A DNA stretch of 22,078 nucleotides from contig NWUY0300031938.1 of assembly GCA_004151065.3 (NCBI GenBank), forward strand, positions 4,037 to 26,114, given 5' to 3'. Position numbers and translations under genes: made by a program. Position 1 is the first letter of the stretch. Every line of letters starts with the position of its first letter. The notes under the pieces were generated by a model that was not told the DNA's origin, did not search any database, and saw only the letters and a program-made list of their open reading frames with translations. The stretch comes from Larix sibirica (Eukaryota; Streptophyta; Pinopsida; Pinales; Pinaceae). Below are positions 9,745 to 18,744 of the stretch, one piece after another.

Positions 9745-9882
9745 GAAATTGACATCGGCAAAAAATCGACGAGGGGTTCAAAATACAACTTCTCAACAAC
9801 AATAGTAAAAAAATTGGCAAACTGTGACAAGCATTAAAAAATACAAAATAAATTCATTTTTTTCAATTTTTAAACATCTAAA
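9745..9882 (-). mobile_element. Fragment of the hAT element's 3' non-coding end
   Basis: This stretch matches, with substitutions, the part of the hAT repeat at about 14385-14520 and 18421-18556. Shared blocks include AAATACAACTTCTCA, CATTAAAAAATACAAAATA and TTCATTTTTTT followed by TTTTAAACAT. It stops at the single N at 9883. Confidence 0.7.
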
Positions 9883-9883
9883 N
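9883..9883. other. Single N at the end of a hAT fragment
   Basis: The N marks an abrupt change from hAT-derived sequence to unrelated sequence, as expected of a scaffold join within a repeat. Confidence 0.6.
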
Positions 9884-9971
9884 ATCATTTAGATTGGTTA
9901 GAGGCAAATCCCTCTTGCTCCAGATCCACATGTCTTCTTAGAAAATGACATGGGTTATTTAAATAGCTAAA

Positions 9972-10609
9972 ATGAATATGGAGGGAAAGATTAATGGAAT
10001 TTTATTTCCAAGAAAAGGTCATCAACTTGTAAATTTTCACTTCATTCAAGAATTTTGGAAATTGGTGGAAGAAAATGATACTATTAAAGAAATTATACCA
10101 ATATTTTCAACAAGAGCTTTGGTTTTAAAATCAATTGGAAAGAAAGTCATTTTGTTGCTATAGACCAAACTTCTATCCTACTTGGATGGGAATTGAGGAA
10201 TAGGTTTGTATCAAGCCATGCTAGATTTTTAAAATCTTGGTCATCCCCTTTGGATTCATGACCTTTCCAATTGACCTTCTGCAACTTGTGATAGACAGAG
10301 TAGAAAAGAAAATCTCTTATTGGATAAGAGAACCCATAATTATGATGATGAAGTTCTAGATCTATACTAAACTACTTGTGGCCACTCATATTTCTTATTC
10401 TTCATCTTGGATGCCCTTGAACCAAGTGTATTATAGGTTGGTTTAGATTCTTAGAAGCTTTCTTATGGACAATACTAAAGGCAATATTTTCATTGAAGTT
10501 ATCAGCATATTTGTTGTGCTCAAGAGTCAAAATTATCTTAGTGGCCTTGGCATCATTGATGTTAAACTCCAAGGAGAATCTATATGTGCCAGATGGATTA
10601 TTTGAAAAA
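9972..10609 (+). pseudogene. Decayed ORF of unknown family, copy 1
   Basis: Starting at ATG 9972, the frame includes FWKLVEENDTIKEIIPIFS and TRALVLKSIGKK. It then breaks because one base is missing near 10150 relative to copy 2. Other frames further on keep coding-like pieces: YDDEVLDLYTKLL, then SSWMPLNQVYYRL, then SFLMDNTKGNIF, and finally LMLNSKENLYVPDGLFEK. I do not recognise the protein. It is probably part of a transposon-related or hypothetical gene, badly decayed. The region 10059-10609 recurs at 10810-11440. Confidence 0.5.
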
Positions 10610-10809
10610 NNNNNNNNNNNNNNNNNNNNNNNNNNNNNNNNNNNNNNNNNNNNNNNNNNNNNNNNNNNNNNNNNNNNNNNNNNNNNNNNNNNNNNNNNNN
10701 NNNNNNNNNNNNNNNNNNNNNNNNNNNNNNNNNNNNNNNNNNNNNNNNNNNNNNNNNNNNNNNNNNNNNNNNNNNNNNNNNNNNNNNNNNNNNNNNNNNN
10801 NNNNNNNNN
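10610..10809. other. Assembly gap of 200 N
   Basis: A run of exactly 200 Ns separates two copies of the same sequence. A round number suggests an arbitrary or estimated gap size. Confidence 0.95.
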
Positions 10810-11440
10810 AAATTGGTGGAAGAAAATGATACTATTAAAGAAACTATACCAATATTTTCAACAAGAGCTTTGGTTCTAAAATCAATTGGAAAGAAAGTCA
10901 ATTTTCTTGCTATAGACCAAATTTCTGTCCTACTTGGATGGGAATTGAGGAATAGGCTTGTATCAAGTCATGCTAGATTTTCAAAATCTTGGTCATCCCC
11001 TTTGGATTCATGACTTTTCCAACTGACCTTCTGCAACTTGTGATAGACATAATAGAAAAGAAAATCTCTTATTGGATAAGAAAACCCATAATTATGATGA
11101 TGAAGTTCTAGATCTATACTAAACTACTTGTTGTCACTCATATTTCTTATTCTTCATCTTGGAACCCATAATTATGATGATGAAGTTCTAGATCTATACT
11201 AAACTACTTGTTGCCACTCATATTTCTTATTCTTTATCTTGGATTCCCTTGAACCAAGTGTATTATAGGTTGCTTTAGCTTCTTAGAAGCTTTCTTATGG
11301 ACAATACTAAAGGCAATATTTTCATTGAAGTTATCAACATATTTGTTGTGCTCAAGAGTCAAAATTATCTTAGTGGCATTGGCATCATTGATGTTAAACT
11401 CCAAGGAGAATCTATATGTGCCGGATGGATTATTTGAAAA
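10810..11440 (+). pseudogene. Decayed ORF of unknown family, copy 2
   Basis: This second copy of the 10059-10609 sequence lies right after the gap and differs from it by scattered substitutions. Here the first frame is longer, running through VNFLAIDQISVLLGWELRNR to a stop at 11013, because the base missing in copy 1 is present. It carries its own 80-bp tandem duplication at 11083-11242. Function is unknown, and downstream stops and frame changes show decay. Confidence 0.5.
11083..11242. repeat. 80-bp tandem duplication inside copy 2
   Basis: The unit beginning AACCCATAATTATGATGATG occurs at 11083 and 11163 and is nearly identical. Copy 1 has it only once (from about 10332), so the duplication arose after the two copies separated, or the units were collapsed in copy 1. 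Confidence 0.8.
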
Positions 11441-12890
11441 ATAAAAATAGAAGAGAGTTGGGAGATTTGAATTAGGGCTACTAACATTATCAAAGGCTCT
11501 CCTTATGGCCTATGTCACATGGTTCGGGTTCAAAAATTAGAGTTCGACAACCATGAGATTCGGGTTCAAATTTCGCTTTTCTGATGAAGTTCGAGATGAG
11601 GTTCAGCATTAGGTTCGTTCATATACAAATTTCAAATATATATAAAAAGAAATTTAAAATGAAATATAACATAAAAGGGTAAGAAATCAAAAAATTCAAG
11701 TTAAACAAACATATATCATTAATAATCATGATCAATAAACATATGTAACTTAATGATGATAAAAAATAAAATTTAAACGTATAGTGCATTGTGCAATTAC
11801 AAATTGCAAAAAACAGTAAAACATATAGCTTGTATAATTTCATGCTATATCATTATATTCAACAAAAACAAAACCCTACGCCTGACGTGGGAGCCTAGCA
11901 TTGTAGCTAGACACGATGGTTTAGCACTGAGTTTTGTAGTCGCAAATGCCAGAGACAGTGGGCTGAGCGGCGAGGGTCATTTTTCATGCAACGAAAAGGA
12001 GTTGAGGCGAAGTGACGAGTCTAGGCGGAGTCAAGGTAGATTCGAGGATCCCTAAGCCTATAGTCATAGATCAGTCAACAAAAATCGAATGTGGGTATAA
12101 TCTAGTCAATTTGGTTAGGTTTGGACTTAGATAAAGTTAAGGGATACAATCTAGGCAACCCTCTAGCTTGAATACATTTATCATGGCATCAAGTGGTGGA
12201 AGGATTGGTGTTGAACCATTCCATAGCTTCAATCAAGTATTCCCTTGATTGTATAGACGGTTGGCTAAAATGGATTTGATTGAGAAGTTAAATTAATAGA
12301 TTATTAGTTTTAATCTCTTTATCTAGCTAAATAGGCTGAACATAATGTGGAATTCCCTAGTTGAGCCTAAGAAAGTTTTATTTTCTTCTCCTTAGCATAT
12401 TAGGGATTCGCTTTTGGTCTTTGGATTGCTGAAATTGGCGTCCCTCCACAAACTTGTCCTTTCTATAACAAGGACACGACTTTCCTGGTCTTGCACAAAG
12501 CTAGAGCTCTTTGGCTCTTGATTGATAATCTCTACAAGTATAAGAGATATGGCCCATTTTTTTATATAGCATAGTATTAGGAGTTTGATTGTTGTTTCAA
12601 TTTTCATCGTGCATGGTAATTAATTAGTATTGACTTTATATTTTTTTTTTGGAGAGGAAAACTATGTTGTTCAATTTATAAGTATTTTTCCTTTCTTAAT
12701 TGTCATATGGTTCAACTGTCCTTGTGTAGTATTTGATGGATCTCTTGTTCCAATTGAGCCACAATACTCCTAATAATTCCGAGGGGACTAAAAACTTCCA
12801 TGTTCCACTACATTGATACTTTGCTAATTAGAAAAAAATTGAAAATGAAACATTGACGACCAAGCTTTTAATTTACCTTTTCAATATTCT
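11441..12890. other. Intronic stretch with a GC-richer island, no gene called
   Basis: Most of this is AT-rich and non-coding. From about 11870 to 12060 the sequence is distinctly more GC-rich and open on the plus strand, with a C-terminal run rich in E, R and S (LRRSDESRRSQGRFEDP). I find no family resemblance, splice context or promoter for it. It could be a remnant of a gene fragment or transposon. Confidence 0.4.
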
Positions 12891-13066
12891 TCCTCTTTTA
12901 TCTATTCCAGGTCTTTTGAGCTTTATTGGTTGTCTACATTTGCAATTTAATTGCCTCCCTTGTCCAAATTAATCTTGTTCCTCTTTAATCTATTCGAGGT
13001 CTTTTGAGCCTTATTGGTTGTCTAGATTTGCAATTTGATTGCCTCCCTTGTCCAAATTAATTATGC
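12891..13066. repeat. 88-bp imperfect tandem duplication
   Basis: The unit with TCCTCTTT, ATCTATTC-AGGTCTTTTGAGC, TTATTGGTTGTCTA and TTGCCTCCCTTGTCCAAATT occurs at 12891 and 12979, with a handful of substitutions between the units. Confidence 0.8.
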
Positions 13067-13585
13067 TAGTTCCCTCTTGGTAATTAGCAATTCCCATTCT
13101 AGGTTTTTTAATGTGTAATGATTTGTTTCTCTACCTCACCCATGTAGCATCATTATATTTCATTTATACAATGGTACCTTGACAAATCATTTTCTTACTA
13201 GGTATCTTATTAATTATCACCCAATCTTTCATAAATATGGGAAACGAGTTTATTTTTATGTATCATGTGGGACTTTCATTTTTTTTCTCACAAAAATACA
13301 TGATTAAAGAGCTTCATGATACTAAATAGAGATGACATAGAATTAATGTTCTTATTAAAACACTTGCAAAGATATTGTGATTTTTTATCATAGAAATTTA
13401 GTTTCATAATGGTCTTTCTATATGTTATTGAAAGTAAGAGGTGGGCAATTCAATCAAGTTATTTTTCTTTTTTATCCTTTGGAGACTTCTTTTATTCATT
13501 ACCACTGAACACATTTTTGAAATTCATATGGAATGTCTTTATTTTCAGCTGTCATTTCTCATGTCTTGCCTTTGCTTGGTTCTAG
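13067..13585. other. Intron end with polypyrimidine tract and acceptor
   Basis: There is no coding sequence. The end is a good 3' splice site: a pyrimidine-rich run (CATTTCTCATGTCTTGCC, then TTTGCTTGGTTC) leads to TAG at 13583-13585. That TAG is also an in-frame stop for the following exon, so the exon cannot extend further upstream in its frame. A second CAG acceptor candidate lies near 13550. Confidence 0.55.
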
Positions 13586-13759
13586 GTTTTTGTTATAAAC
13601 AAAGGAGGTGAAATTGAGTGCATTGCAGTTGAAGAGGAAAACCCCTCATATAAAAGGCTCCAAGACATCTTGAAAGAGAAAAAAGGCAATATTGCAACTA
13701 AAGGTTGGTTTGGGAGGCTCATCGACGAACTAAAGTTCAATCAGGACTCTTTGAAATAA
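13586..13759 (+). CDS. Terminal coding exon, 57 codons plus stop, unknown family
   Basis: Beginning right after the acceptor, the frame is open for 57 codons and ends in TAA. It reads as a well-formed protein: VFVINKGGEIECIAVEEENP, an amphipathic K/E-rich helix (SYKRLQDILKEKKG), then a W-F-G-R-L-I-D-E-L-K-F segment and a short tail ending in K. The composition and lack of AT bias make it clearly coding-like against its surroundings. I do not recognise the family. It starts in phase 0, which matches the exon ending at 3479, and the joined product would have 111 residues. It could instead be the last exon of another gene whose upstream exons were lost. AAAG/GTTGGT at about 13703 is a possible donor inside it. 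No perfect AATAAA follows closely. Confidence 0.65.
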   Translation, partial: VFVINKGGEIECIAVEEENPSYKRLQDILKEKKGNIATKGWFGRLIDELKFNQDSLK

Positions 13760-14040
13760 TATGAAACATATTGTTTCTTTAGTAGAATGATTACAAATTT
13801 TAATGTTTTTCATGAAGAATGTGAGTTTGATCCTTGTATTGGATTTACATCATAACTGAACTATGCAAATAATCAATTTAGAGGATTAATGATCAAGAGA
13901 CTTAGACATTATCTTCAATTATGTCTATTACAATGAATGTTGCAAAGTTTCCATATTTCACGGCCTTATTAATACCTACAACAAACCAATGCTGTAAACA
14001 TCGTGTTAGCGAATATATTATCAAGGATCTAGAAAACAAC
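13760..14040. other. Probable 3' UTR and flanking sequence
   Basis: AT-rich sequence follows the stop codon. It contains several weak AATAAT/AATGAA-type near-upstream motifs but no canonical poly(A) signal, so the transcript end is not fixed. The hAT fragment starts at about 14041. Confidence 0.35.
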
Positions 14041-14189
14041 TTATTGACAACATCGGGGAAGCATTGACAAACTTAAAAAATACAAAAATATTCATTTTTT
14101 TCAATTTTTAAACATATAAACCAACAACAACATCAAATAAACACATTGGCACATAAATATAGGAAAAACACCGATATATATGATGTAGT
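14041..14189 (-). mobile_element. Partial hAT 3' non-coding end before the N
   Basis: This stretch repeats, with differences, the sequence at about 14440-14590. Both have CATTAAAAAATACAAAA-type blocks, then TTCATTTTTTT, AAACATATAAA, CAACAACAACATCAAATAAA and CACATAAATAT. It runs into the N at 14190. It is a third, more diverged, hAT piece or a contig end belonging to another copy. Confidence 0.7.
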
Positions 14190-14190
14190 N
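14190..14190. other. Single N before duplication copy A
   Basis: The N lies exactly one base before the shared sequence of the 3.29-kb duplication begins, in the same relative place as the N at 18226. Confidence 0.7.
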
Positions 14191-14360
14191 ATAGGATAGG
14201 TAGGGAGCGCTTTGGGAGCCCCTCGAGATCGTGCTCCCGAAAATGGGATCGTTTTGGGAGCGAGCTCTCGAAGGGAACAGGGTTCAGGAGCGAGAGCGAG
14301 GGGCACTCCCCCGCAGCAAAGGTTGTTTGGCTGGAGCCGTGGACTATTTCCCTGTCTGAG
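14191..14360. mobile_element. GC-rich hAT end with GGGAGC motifs (copy A)
   Basis: The segment is far richer in GC than its surroundings and repeats GGGAGC at 14203, 14214 and 14256, with the inverse GCTCCC at 14233. GCTCCCGAAAA and TTTTGGGAGC form an imperfect hairpin. Clusters of short direct and inverted motifs near the ends are typical of hAT elements, where the transposase binds. The extreme terminus and target duplication cannot be seen because an N precedes the segment. Confidence 0.5.
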
Positions 14361-14708
14361 GGTTTTAACCAATGTAGATACGTTCGACATTGGAAAAAAA
14401 TTGGCAAGGGTCCCAAATACAACTTCTCAGCAACATCGACGAAAAAACGACAAAATCAACAAACCGCATCAAACATTAAAAAATACAAAATACATTCATT
14501 TTTTTAAAATTTTAAACATATAAAGCAACAACAACATCAAATAAACACATCGCCACATAAATATGAAAATAAAATTGATATATAAGATGTACAGTGATAC
14601 ATCACACATCAATAGTAAATTGTGGCCCGAGTCTTGACTTCTAAGCCTCAAAATATCATAAAAAATATAATTAATGCATCTTATCATCACAAGTCATTTA
14701 CAATGAAA

Positions 14709-17387
14709 TCAAATAAATAAACTAGCAATTACCTTTGCCCCTTTTATGGCAAAGGTAAAGGCTCTTCCTCTAAATGAAGGTCGTGGGGTTGGCTCTAGAC
14801 TTAAATGTGCTCTAAAATAGGGAGAAGCTATACTTTGACATCCTCTAGAAGAAGAAGGAGAAGCTAGACTCTGACGTCCTTTGCTAATGCTACTACTAAG
14901 TCCAATTCATTACGTTTGTGTCTGTGAAGGTGGTGTTGCATTCTCGATGTCAATATACACCTATAAAGGTGTATTCTTTAGAGCATCCTCCTCCTCTACA
15001 ACACTCTCCTTCACCACCTCCTTTTGTAACCAATTAGGGATTAAGTCCATGATAGGCCTCTCGGTCTCCACCCTCCATGTAGTAGTGGTGTCAATCCCAT
15101 CCAACAAAATGGCTTCCATATTTGGTGTTTTTTGGAGTTGCCTCATCAAAGATTGTACTAGATGTAGACCATGCCATTAAGGCATTGGGATTCTAACCTG
15201 TACAAGGGTCATAAATTATAAATTATAATAAATAATCTATAGGGTAATGGGGCATAAAAATGTAATTTATAATAAATTCAAAATTGAATTTGGAAACTTT
15301 TAATTGGGTGCACTTCTTGGTATGTATTTTTTCAAACACCAATTGTGCTATCATCTTGAAGAGCTACATGTTTCGCTAAGTACCTGAATGGAAAGTTTCG
15401 TTAAATTGGGTACTCTGGAGACATAGCTTGTCCACCAAGCATCTATAACAAATAAGAGAAACATAAGAAATGACATTGAAATTTGAAACAAGGTAGAAGA
15501 GAGATTGAAAATATGAAACAAAATGAATATTACTTGGTTGTTTGGTCTTCCTCTCTTGAGAAACCATGTCAAATCCAAATATTCTAGTGATTGTCCTATA
15601 TATTTCCATTTCTTTAGAAATATTTGCATGTTTTCTTGGAATTGGCACCATCCTATGAACACGTGAGGAATCGATCAATAACCTCAACATTAAATATAAA
15701 ACCATATGAGTAAGAGGCAGTTGGGTTGAGGTAGATCCTTGCAACATGAATGGGGTGATGGAGTGTGTTGTTCCATCATTTGTCAATCGCATTCCATATC
15801 AATAATAATTTCTCGTATCCCTCACCCCCTTGTCCTTAGATTCTTTGTCCCTATCCAAGGCCTCATACGAGTATCCCATTGCGGGCTTGTCTTGATCAAC
15901 CAAGTAAAGAACCTGTACCAAAGGTTCACTAGTAGCACACACCTCCTCCACTCCTAACCAAAAAACCTTTTGGTATGACACTATCTTGGATATGGCATGC
16001 CCCTCAAGTTTAGTGCTTAATGATAAAGCATGCTACTCATCTAAAATGAGCATTCTCTTCACTTCCCACATACAAGTCAAGAGACATTGAAGCGAAATGA
16101 AGCTAGTTGAAAAACATGTGATTGTAGGACACACCAACTCCCTGTTATTTGTGAATTGCTTCATCAAGCTAAGCACATATGTATGATTATATATAAATCT
16201 TATGACACTTCTATTCTATTCAACAATATCGTTGATATAAGTGACTTTCCCCATATCCTCTAAAACCAAATCAATGCAACGCATGACACAAGGAGTCTAA
16301 ATAAGATCCAATAACTCAACATAAGAAACCCGCCAACAACTACATAATTAACAACGTTATTTGTTATGACTTGGACAATTTTGCGGACCTATATCTTGGA
16401 TGGACCCCATCCAACAACTCACATAAAATATTGCATCCTTAACATGTGCAAAGGCATAAAAAAATTTAACAAACTTGGTCTTGTTGGGACAATTAACCAA
16501 GAAATTAATAAGGGTCTTTCCATTTTGATCAGTCTAATCATTTGACATTACAGTGCATCCATTGATTTCCCAGGATCCCTTAAGCTCCTCCAATCTGTGT
16601 GTGCAATTGAGCTTTTGATTTTGAAGGATAGACCTCTCAACAGTAAACAACAACAACATCAAACATATATTGGTAGAATATGTTGTTCTTGGCAATGCTA
16701 AAAAGAATGTCACTTCATAGAAAACACCTACCCACAAGCTTGTTTGCTTATTGCTTCTCCTTTATTTAAACCATTGACCTAATAGAAGGGTGTGTGCTAG
16801 TGGTGGTTTTGAGAACAAAGAAAGGTGAGGTCATTAAGGGAATTGTGGAAGGTGAGGCCAAAGAAAAGATCCCACTTCTCAACACCTCGAGACTTGCAAC
16901 TCCTCCGGCTGTAGGATCAATTCTCACAACTTCCTTCTCATCTCTCTTTTAACTATATTGAAGTGATTTATTGGCAATATGAATGACTTTCGAGGCTTCA
17001 TTTAGACAAATTCCCACTTTATGCCCCATAATTTTGCAAGATGGTATTTCATCTAGTTGATTCCCCTTGTCATTTCCTTCCCACACAACTTGCAATTCAA
17101 CTTTGATCAATTATTGGCAACTCCTCCGGCTGTAGGATCAATTCTCACAACTTCCTTCTCGTCTCTCTTTTAACTATATTGAAGTGATTTATTGGCAATA
17201 TGAATGACTTTCGAGGCTTCATTTAGACAAATTCCCACTTTATGCCCCATAATTTTGCAAGATGGTATTTCATCTAGTTGATTCCCCTTGTCATTTCCTT
17301 CCCACACAACTTGCAATTCAACTTTGATCAATTATTCCCCTCAGGGGGCTCACCATATTCCCACATAGGGTCCAAATATTTCGACAT
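14709..17387 (-). pseudogene. hAT-family transposase with BED finger, decayed (copy A)
   Basis: The minus-strand frame starts at ATG 17387 and reads YLDPMWEYGEPPEGNN, then a BED-type zinc finger (CKLCGKEMTRGIN, MKYHLAK, and in a shifted frame GHKVGIC) that would bind the element ends. Further on come the DUF659-like part (WEINGCTVMSND and DQNGKTLINFLVNCP, 16620-16480), then WLGVEEVC and SEPLVQVLYLVDQDKPAMGY (15975-15850). HHPIHVARIYLNP and YGFIFNVEVID follow (about 15770-15670). The hAT C-terminal dimerisation region (DAWWTSYVSRVPNLTKLSIQ, then SETCSSS and HNW) lies at 15450-15330. A tail rich in S, R and E ends at TGA 14711-14709. Order and spacing fit plant hAT transposases of about 700-800 residues, which cut and paste the element. 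Many stops and frame changes make it inactive. The 221-bp duplication of the BED segment also shifts the frame. Confidence 0.85.
16895..17336 (-). repeat. 221-bp tandem duplication of the BED-finger segment (copy A)
   Basis: The unit with CAACTCCTCCGGCTGTAGG through GATCAATTATT occurs twice at an offset of 221 bases, and the two units are nearly identical (for example CTCATCTC versus CTCGTCTC). Each unit encodes the CKLCGKEM zinc-finger piece. Because 221 is not a multiple of three, the duplication itself breaks the reading frame. Confidence 0.9.
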
Positions 17388-17478
17388 TTTAAAATAATAA
17401 TGATTTGACACAGGGAATAAAATGGAAATCAAGATTTAAAATAAAAGAATGTTACAAATTAAAAAAATCATATATAAA

Positions 17479-18002
17479 TAAATAATAGATTTTCCATTAA
17501 AAATTGATATGAAGGGGAAAAATGGATGGGTATTGCAAAACCTATAAAAATATCTAAAAACAAACAAAAAACATGTAGAAATTGTCACACATACTTGCAA
17601 TTACATAAACTGCTGATGGGAATCAATCCCCAATCCACAATAAATTGTTGATGGCAAATGAAAACACTATTTTTGGTTCTTATTGTTACCCTCCAAGTTG
17701 CACTTGGATAGAGTTGCAGTTGAGCTGCCAAAAATTGAACAATCACTTGTTCGAATTCATAGTTCAGAAGTCCATCCGACCATTATGGCCCTTCTTTTTC
17801 TTCACGCATGTTCCATACCCCCATAGGGAAATTGTAATAAAATGGCTTAGCATGATGAATTTTGTAAAAAGCTTGGCTTCCTAAGACTTGGTCGCTAGTA
17901 CATTAATCTAGATTTTTTTTTTTACTTGTTAAATATATCTTGCTTTTTAGCAACTTATAATTTTTGAGTTTTTTCACTCAATATCCTCCAAAGCTAGAGT
18001 AT
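17479..18002. other. Sequence beyond copy A, no gene
   Basis: This may include the rest of the hAT 5' end, since copy B is cut by an N at the matching place. No inverted match to the GC-rich end at 14191 was found. The 79-codon frame at 17645-17884 has no family resemblance. Confidence 0.45.
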
Positions 18003-18120
18003 TGGCCTAGTGGTTAGGACTTGGTGGGTTATTAAAGCCTAGTGTTTGATGTATATTACCATGCTAATCATTTTCCTAGAGTCTTATGGATATGTGTTAA
18101 GTTCCCCTTAAGTTTTTTTA
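18003..18120 (+). mobile_element. Possible SINE head
   Basis: TGGCCTAGTGGTTAGGAC is a good A-box context and GTGTTTGATG about 37 bases later resembles a decayed B-box. This is the head layout of tRNA-derived SINEs. The 3' end is uncertain. Confidence 0.5.
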
Positions 18121-18217
18121 ATGTTTTCAGTCAATACAAAATTTCTCACAAAAAGGGATAGTGGTTGGGACTTGGTGGGTTATTAAAGCCTAGTGTTTGA
18201 TGTATATTACCATGCTA
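18010..18217. repeat. 57-bp direct repeat at 151-bp offset
   Basis: The sequence at 18010-18066 (GTGGTT-GGACTTGGTGGGTT onward to CCATGCTA) recurs at 18161-18217 with one visible difference. The second copy ends just before the N at 18226, so it may be a contig end carrying a second SINE copy or an unmerged overlap. Confidence 0.85.
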
Positions 18218-18225
18218 GACATTAT

Positions 18226-18226
18226 N
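18226..18226. other. Single N before duplication copy B
   Basis: The N sits one base before copy B starts, in the same relation as the N at 14190 to copy A. Confidence 0.7.
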
Positions 18227-18396
18227 ATAGGATAGGTAGGGAGCGCTTTGGGAGCCCCTCGAGATCGTGCTCCCGAAAATGGGATCGTTTTGGGAGCGAG
18301 CTCTCGAAGGGAACAGGGTTCAGGAGCGAGAGCGAGGGGCACTCCCCCGCAGCAAAGGTTGTTTGGCTGGAGCCGTGGACTATTTCCCTGTCTGAG
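18227..18396. mobile_element. GC-rich hAT end with GGGAGC motifs (copy B)
   Basis: As far as I can see this is identical to 14191-14360, with the same four GGGAGC/GCTCCC motifs. The flank differs because the sequence before the N is SINE-related here rather than hAT-related. Confidence 0.5.
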
Positions 18397-18744
18397 GGTT
18401 TTAACCAATGTAGATACGTTCGACATTGGAAAAAAATTGGCAAGGGTCCCAAATACAACTTCTCAGCAACATCGACGAAAAAACGACAAAATCAACAAAC
18501 CGCATCAAACATTAAAAAATACAAAATACATTCATTTTTTTAAAATTTTAAACATATAAAGCAACAACAACATCAAATAAACACATCGCCACATAAATAT
18601 GAAAATAAAATTGATATATAAGATGTACAGTGATACATCACACATCAATAGTAAATTGTGGCCCGAGTCTTGACTTCTAAGCCTCAAAATATCATAAAAA
18701 ATATAATTAATGCATCTTATCATCATGAGTCATTTACAATGAAA

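Larger units (their letters stand above)
3480..13585 (+). other. Probable intron of about 10.1 kb filled with old repeats
   Basis: The stretch lies between the donor at 3480 and a strong acceptor at 13584-13585, and both flanking exons are phase 0. Its content is AT-rich non-coding DNA with SINEs, LTR retroelement remains, a hAT fragment and small tandem duplications. I looked for further exons with a PP2A B''-like continuation and saw none. Introns of this size loaded with decayed transposons are common in conifers and other gymnosperms. If the two exons belong to different genes, this is partly intergenic. The 200-N gap and two single Ns inside it make its true length uncertain. Confidence 0.45.
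14191..17478. repeat. 3.29-kb duplication, copy A (hAT element)
   Basis: This stretch aligns with 18227-21515 over its whole length at an offset of 4036-4037 bases, with only about 15 differences by eye (near 0.5 percent). It contains the GC-rich hAT end, the minus-strand transposase and the duplicated BED segment. Confidence 0.95.

Noticed and set aside
10493-10901. Long open frames spanning the 200-N gap on both strands
   Set aside because: They are open only because Ns cannot encode stops.
11619-11843. 74-codon minus-strand hydrophobic frame
   Set aside because: F/I/L/Y-rich translation comes from extreme AT content, with no splice or promoter context.
14108-14523. Overlapping open frames on both strands in the GC-rich hAT end
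   Set aside because: GC-rich sequence lacks stops in several frames, and the same frames appear in copy B. They are shadows of non-coding transposon ends.
14881-15180. 99-codon plus-strand frame, repeated at 18917-19216
   Set aside because: It is antisense to the hAT transposase C-terminal tail, which explains the region better.
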